A stretch of 64,000 nt of DNA from Brenneria alni (lineage in GTDB: Bacteria; Pseudomonadota; Gammaproteobacteria; Enterobacterales; Enterobacteriaceae): assembly GCF_003666245.1 (NCBI RefSeq), contig NZ_MJLZ01000007.1, forward strand, positions 51,475-115,474, given 5' to 3'. This document shows, piece by piece, positions 60,501-64,000 of this stretch. The notes under the pieces were generated by a model. It saw only the letters and a list, made by a program, of their open reading frames with translations, made no database searches and had not been told where the DNA came from. Position numbers and translations under genes: made by a program. The number at the start of each line of letters is the position of its first letter. Positions within the stretch are counted from its first letter, which is position 1.

Positions 60501-62884
60501 CCCTGCTTTCCAACGGCAGCATACTTTTCCAGGCGACGCGGCTTATCGCCAAAGGCGCGCTCGATGCGGCGGCCAAAGGGGGATTTCTTTATGCCCAGGC
60601 AATGGAAGAGAGCAACCTGTACGAAAAAATCACGCACAAGCGTAAATGGTACGGCAAGAAAGTCACCGTTCGCCAAATCCGCCATGATGTCACCAACAAG
60701 GTGGCCGAATTTACCGCTGGCGGCGATATCAGCCTGTTAAGCCGTGACGACAGCACCTATGAAGCCAGCAAAATCAACGCGGGCGAGAATGCGCGGCTGA
60801 CCAGCACCAATGGAAGCGTCAACTTTAAGGCGGTAAAAAACACCACGTTCGAACAGACCATTTCCACCGCCAAAGGGTTCTTTATTAAAAGCGCCGACAA
60901 GGGCTACACCCAGGATACCTGGCTGCTGCCCAGCATTCACCTCGGCGGCGAACTGACTATTGAGGCGGCAACCGGCATCACCGCCGATGTCAAAACCCAA
61001 CAGGCCCAGTCGCTGCAAAATGCCTTGCTGGCGTTCGGCAATACGCCGGGCATGGAGTGGATGAAAGGATTGGATACCCGCGACGATGTGCAATGGCGTG
61101 CGGTGCAGGATGCCTACAGCAGTTGGGACCAGAAAAGCCAGAGCCTGAACCCGGTGGTGGGGGCGGTTATCGCCATTGCCGTCGCCGCAGTCACCGCCGG
61201 CTCCGGGCTTGCCATGATGGCCGCCAACGGGGCCGTCTCCGCCACCGGCGCCGCCGGTATGACCGCCACCGTGATTCATGGCGCCGCTTACTCCGGCATG
61301 ACCGCCCTCACCTCTCAGGCCGCCGTCTCGCTGGTGGATAATCAGGGTAATCTGTCCAAAACCCTGCACGCGCTGGGCAGCAGCGATTCCGTCAAATCGC
61401 TGGTTAGCTCGATGGTGATTGGCGGGGCATTATCCGGTTTTGACTCCGTCATGGGCTTGGATAAAGCCGCCAACGGCGCCGCCACCCCCGACCCGGCCCA
61501 GGCTAAACTGCCGATACTCAGCAACGGCGACTGGAACAAGGTCGCCCAGCGCGTCGCCGGGCAGTCGGTTATCAGCTCCAGCCTGTATACCGCCGTCAAC
61601 GGCGGCAGTTTTAAAGACAACTTCACCGATGCGTTACTGGCGAATGTCGGCGGGCAGCTTCATGCCGAAGGCGCTGGCCTGATAGGGGATAACGGCCAGA
61701 TACTGGGCGTACCGGGCAAAGCGGTGAGCCATGCCGTGGTGGCCGGCGTCGCCGCCGAAATTGGCGGCGGCAACGCTAAAGGCGCGGCGGCGGGCGCGCT
61801 GGCGGCGGAACTCGCCGGGATTATCATCAATGATAATTTGGTAAAAACAGAAGGCTGGCAGGAACAACAGGCGCAAATCAGCCGTGTCGCCGGCGCCTTT
61901 GCTGGCGCATTGGCTACAGGGAAATCCAGTGGCGTAAACAGTGGCGCCAATGCCGGTGAAATTGTTGAGCGTTTCAATCGCCAGTTGCACCTTGATGAAA
62001 TACAGGCAATCAGGGAACTGGCTGATGGCAACGAAGAAAAAGAAGAGCGCCTGTTAGCCGCGTCCTGTCGCCAGATTAACTGTGTGGCGCAGGAGTCCCT
62101 AAGTTCCGCCGAGCGCCTACGCTATGACGCGCTGATGGAAAAATACCCGGTCACCCGCGAAGAAGACGGTCTACTCGCCAACTACTGGGTGCAGAAAGAA
62201 CGGCAACGTACCGGGAATTACCCTGTCTATGCCGGGTATGATATGGAGCAGTTATTCACCTATACTCAGGCAGATAAAATAGCCGACAACCAGCTATTTG
62301 CCCGCAACCAGTGGGTTGAAAGCGCTGCCAGTATCACCGGATGGTCACGCGAAACGATAGAAACGCTGGGGTATGCTGAGTCGGTAATCGTTTCCCTGGC
62401 AACTCTGGGCAAATCGGGCAAATCCGCCAGTCAGGGAACCCTGGCGGCAGGACAATACCCGTATCAGGCGTCGGATTACCTGCGCGACGTACAAAAATAT
62501 CACACTGATGAACTCATTAAGCTGTTCGACAGAAATCAAAACCAGAGTAGCCTGACCCTATACGGGCGTAGTCTCACTCAGGTCACCGGTGAAGGCGGCA
62601 GCAACAAGTCCGGCACCACCAAAGTTTTTAACAGCGAAAGCCTCAGCGACCGGGAGATTCGTAACTATGCGCAATCGCTGACCGGCGGCGTGGCGTTTAA
62701 GGAAACCGCACCGGGTAAAGTCTGGACGGCGGAACTGGCTGACGGTTCCAAGATTAACCTACGTAGTATCTCTTCCAGTTCTGATAAGACCAAAGCTCGC
62801 TGGACGGTGGAAATACTGCAAGATCCTAACGTATCAAAGGTCGTTGGTGAAAACGTCAAACGTATTGAAATAAAATTCAGGTAA
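57560..62884 (+). CDS. TpsA/CdiA-like filamentous haemagglutinin effector with C-terminal toxin module
   Basis: This is a 1,774-residue secreted exoprotein. It has a signal peptide (1-30), a TPS haemagglutination domain with the NPNGI motif at 135-139, and beta-helical haemagglutinin repeats to about residue 1190. A DUF637-like alanine/glycine-rich segment (about 1195-1400; GSGLAMMAANGAVSATGAAG) and a pretoxin region with NRQLHLDEIQAIRELA follow. The C-terminal variable module (about 1666-1774) ends WTAELADGSKINLR, RWTVEILQD and resembles small BECR-fold RNase-like toxins, which is inference. No VENN motif is present. It is encoded between its exporter and a DUF596 gene, the usual contact-dependent inhibition order (B-A-I). 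Confidence 0.88.
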   Translation: METFNNRATRGLSYLLIYLTAIQPLHPAFGALTPDSPRTQVNHTGDVPVVNIATPNRAGISHNTYKDFSVDTPGAVLNNSTAAGKSALAGQLDANANLKGNAAGLIINEVTGTARSNLQGKVEVFGDKANVLIANPNGITCDGCGFINTPGVTLTTGAPQFDKQGALEALEVKKGSVVIGSNGLDASTQDYVDILSRATELNGKISAKNLSLTQGANRVSFTEGSITPITGEDAKPQLAVDTKALGGMYANKIRLVAGEEGVGVNLADLTSTQQGITLSANGKIQLADVNAKTDLNLNAPQADISAGATVTAERDITLTATTLDNRGTLYAERDMRLFSDNLANIQGTITARNNLWIQKDAQGNKGRQVENRSGTIKTRRGDMVIRTEQLNNVFNQITDEKTEVNAPEGLALGEMLGWKLTPDDTYIRVYGALDFDEHKNQNWFDLITFAALNYVNFKRYHYNTLLDGDTPQITSGGNLYINATELNNIVGNLSADQSLFLTGDRLNIEGRTSGFINFYKTYENTQLPLVASLTMENIFQADRQNNETYYFTSTGDAIVWDIKKHRESKVTARDSIVADFNETINIITPEPAELDNADEVIDPLIHFNTLSADNITLTAKNITSTDNLYGRENISLIAEENINLKKSDISTRQTASLLAAGHITGWQSNIKAEHLNIAARTGDVTFRTSESPRFYGTYAHYSNGGEEKSSLAVSGDLSVTAGKDLSLSNIVFTPGRNISLTAGKDLLIENNPASFSYRRIKTALSNEPRQEKVDLPPATTGQLNASDSVALNANGALTLQGASIAADRDITLSATQHIDLTPRKLPDNLSRYFSSSRTPELRSTLNAGNHLSLFSGTDINGQALHATAGKDITVSAGRRVLMPALGYSALAAENDEAEDNDKDERHVVAELHADNKLTVTAQDTLRTDGANFSSGNDMTLSANGSMAFNAVANRLYQAGDHEHTESITQQNTTLDSGGALTLLSNGSILFQATRLIAKGALDAAAKGGFLYAQAMEESNLYEKITHKRKWYGKKVTVRQIRHDVTNKVAEFTAGGDISLLSRDDSTYEASKINAGENARLTSTNGSVNFKAVKNTTFEQTISTAKGFFIKSADKGYTQDTWLLPSIHLGGELTIEAATGITADVKTQQAQSLQNALLAFGNTPGMEWMKGLDTRDDVQWRAVQDAYSSWDQKSQSLNPVVGAVIAIAVAAVTAGSGLAMMAANGAVSATGAAGMTATVIHGAAYSGMTALTSQAAVSLVDNQGNLSKTLHALGSSDSVKSLVSSMVIGGALSGFDSVMGLDKAANGAATPDPAQAKLPILSNGDWNKVAQRVAGQSVISSSLYTAVNGGSFKDNFTDALLANVGGQLHAEGAGLIGDNGQILGVPGKAVSHAVVAGVAAEIGGGNAKGAAAGALAAELAGIIINDNLVKTEGWQEQQAQISRVAGAFAGALATGKSSGVNSGANAGEIVERFNRQLHLDEIQAIRELADGNEEKEERLLAASCRQINCVAQESLSSAERLRYDALMEKYPVTREEDGLLANYWVQKERQRTGNYPVYAGYDMEQLFTYTQADKIADNQLFARNQWVESAASITGWSRETIETLGYAESVIVSLATLGKSGKSASQGTLAAGQYPYQASDYLRDVQKYHTDELIKLFDRNQNQSSLTLYGRSLTQVTGEGGSNKSGTTKVFNSESLSDREIRNYAQSLTGGVAFKETAPGKVWTAELADGSKINLRSISSSSDKTKARWTVEILQDPNVSKVVGENVKRIEIKFR

Positions 62885-62888
62885 TAAC

Positions 62889-63254
62889 ATGATGATAAGT
62901 AAAGAACTTTATCAAGAAAGGGCCAGAGCTTTAGAGGGTATGTCATTATCTGCTGTTTGGGATGTATGTTGCCCTAATACTGAGATCTGGAATGACAAAT
63001 TTCCTTTTGAAAAACGAAAGGCATTTTTCTTTGAACTCCTCCAGCGCCTGATGGAAGATGGCAAAATCAAACTCGCCAAACACGACCAATTTCTGGAGGG
63101 TTCAACCGAAGAACAAATAGAACGCTACAAAAAGGCTTTCCCCAAAACGGAGGAAGAGTGGAAAGCCAAACACGAAGAGGTCTGGTTCTTCCTCGAAGAG
63201 TGCCCCGGCGGCGCTGTCTGGGTACTGGAAAGCGGCTATCTCGACTGGACATAA
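62889..63254 (+). CDS. DUF596-family putative immunity protein
   Basis: This is a 121-residue cytosolic acidic protein matching the DUF596 family (ISKELYQERARALEGMSL, KRKAFFFELLQRLMEDGKIK, STEEQIERYKKAFPKTEEE). DUF596 genes recur next to haemagglutinin/CdiA genes. The gene starts 4 bp after the effector stop with AGG seven bases upstream, so it is probably translationally coupled and neutralises the cognate toxin module. Direct neutralisation is inferred. A strong terminator follows. Confidence 0.82.
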   Translation: MMISKELYQERARALEGMSLSAVWDVCCPNTEIWNDKFPFEKRKAFFFELLQRLMEDGKIKLAKHDQFLEGSTEEQIERYKKAFPKTEEEWKAKHEEVWFFLEECPGGAVWVLESGYLDWT

Positions 63255-63306
63255 TCTGACCAGCAGCACTTAGCCTGACTTCTCTGGATAATCTGATCGC
63301 ATTGAT

Positions 63307-63345
63307 ACCTGAGTCCTTTAAATTCACAGGACTCAGGTTATTTTT
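63307..63345 (+). terminator. Rho-independent terminator of the TPS/immunity operon
   Basis: An 11-bp perfect stem ACCTGAGTCCT/AGGACTCAGGT with a 10-nt loop is followed by TATTTTT. It ends the tpsB-tpsA-DUF596 unit. Confidence 0.92.
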
Positions 63346-63398
63346 CTGCCAATAAGACCATCAAAAGCGACACCAAAGATACCTGACTACCGGTATTC

Positions 63399-63720
63399 AT
63401 GGTGCCGCCAACGGCTCCCCCTCGCCCTTGGGGAATCCCCACAAATTTGGGAAAGAATTTCTGTCGGTACAGTGAGGGTTTCGTGCGCACTAATCAATGC
63501 AGATTTCTGCAACCGTTGCCGCTCGCGCCCGACACGGGACGGCTCAATCGCCGCCGCCCCATGACCCCGGGCTTTTCGCGGGAATCGCGTCGCTGCGCGA
63601 TGCCTTCGGCGTTCGTGACCGCTGGTCGGGCCGCCAGTGACGCGCTCCCGGCGCGGCACTGGCTTTCGCGGCGTCCTGCCGCTCACCCGGCGCTCCCGCC
63701 CACCTCAGCGCAATTCTTTA
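63399..63720. repeat. GC-rich hairpin-dense non-coding block, candidate dispersed repeat
   Basis: This block is much more GC-rich than the sequence on either side and contains several strong dyads. They are TGCAGA-TT-TCTGCA (63498-63511), ATCGCG/CGCGAT (63584-63601), and a 12-bp stem GCCAGTGaCGCGC/GCGCGgCACTGGC (63633-63663, one mismatch). ORFs on both strands have Arg/Pro-rich shadow composition and no ribosome-binding site. It lies between two polymorphic-toxin loci. I suspect a dispersed intergenic element but cannot test copy number here. Positions 63721-63764 and 63346-63398 hold nothing identifiable. Confidence 0.45.
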
Positions 63721-63764
63721 CGCGAAGGGGAAACCCTAAAAAAACAATCTGCTGTTATTTAAGG

Positions 63765-64000
63765 TTATTTCTCAGATAATCCGTCATTATTTCCCTCTTC
63801 GCTGCACAGCTCCCGCGCCGTACCCGCCACGTCCGTCACGATATAGTGCAGCCGCGTCGCCTCTCCTTTCGCCTCCACCTGCGCCAGCGGCCGGTAGCTC
63901 CCCGGCTCATACACCCACTGCACTTCCCGCGCCGCCGTACCGTCCGCCAGACAGTGCCGCTGCACCGCCAGTTGGTCTCCGTCCCAGCGAAACTCAACCG
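63765..64000 (-). CDS. Rhs-family protein, 3' end of a truncated gene (partial)
   Basis: The minus strand is open from the window edge to TAA at 63765. It encodes Rhs core sequence: [50 protein letters not shown]. In full Rhs proteins this region continues into the conserved DPxGL-type boundary and a variable toxin domain. Here the frame instead ends nine residues later with NNDGLSEK. The gene has therefore lost its toxin tip, or has been displaced from it. The 5' part lies beyond the window. Confidence 0.82.
   Translation of the reverse strand, partial: VEFRWDGDQLAVQRHCLADGTAAREVQWVYEPGSYRPLAQVEAKGEATRLHYIVTDVAGTARELCSEEGNNDGLSEK

Noticed and set aside
63399..63779. 126-codon plus-strand ORF (and a 99-codon minus-strand ORF) in the GC-rich block
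   Set aside because: Neither has a ribosome-binding site, both have Arg/Pro/Ala-rich shadow composition, and dyads run through both, so they are treated as non-coding.

Overview
The window looks like chromosome of a plant-associated enterobacterium of the Pectobacteriaceae type (Brenneria/Pectobacterium/Dickeya-like). The reasons are Enterobacterales-type liv, ugp, cpx and bcs loci with E. coli-like protein lengths, a KdgR operator in front of kdgK, and a two-partner-secretion/DUF596 locus beside an Rhs remnant. The genus is an inference; no rRNA or other marker gene is present. No tRNA, rRNA, CRISPR array or insertion sequence was recognised.

Layout. 1-5.0 kb: livHMGF (branched-chain amino acid ABC importer) followed by a PLP aminotransferase. 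5.1-8.8 kb: two leftward paralogous chemoreceptors. 9.1-14.2 kb: ugpBAECQ, the glycerol-3-phosphate/glycerophosphodiester uptake operon, behind a four-half-site Pho box. 14.3-16.2 kb: an AEC-family permease, a Gln-rich YhhA/DUF2756 protein and trmL. 16.2-19.1 kb: the Cpx envelope-stress module (cpxA-cpxR leftward, cpxP rightward), with a CpxR box between them and a CpxQ sRNA in the cpxP 3' UTR. 19.1-20.2 kb: a small accessory patch with a hicAB pair whose hicA carries an in-frame amber codon.

20.2-29.3 kb: an IclR-type regulator (yiaJ) diverges from an eight-gene yiaK-L-(DUF4862)-MFS-lyxK-sgbH-sgbU-sgbE operon for 2,3-diketo-L-gulonate/L-ascorbate breakdown into the pentose phosphate pathway. 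An MFS carrier and a DUF4862 protein stand where E. coli K-12 has the YiaMNO TRAP transporter. A Tat-exported flavoprotein related to flavocytochrome c lies convergently downstream. 31.2-35.2 kb: yhjD, a 4-oxalocrotonate tautomerase homologue, kdgK and the catalytically degenerate yhjJ. 35.6-40.7 kb: acrD, the scar of a largely deleted peptide-type ABC operon, and dctA.

40.9-55.5 kb: the cellulose locus. bcsE-bcsF-bcsG run left, bcsR-bcsQ-bcsA-bcsB-bcsC run right, and a HmsP/YhjK c-di-GMP protein lies beside them. The bcsZ cellulase is missing between bcsB and bcsC, and the HmsP homologue has lost its EAL phosphodiesterase domain. 55.8-64 kb: an interbacterial competition region with a TpsB exporter, a 1,774-residue TpsA/CdiA-like effector with a C-terminal toxin-like module, a DUF596 putative immunity protein, a GC-rich hairpin-dense non-coding block, and the truncated 3' end of an rhs gene running off the window.
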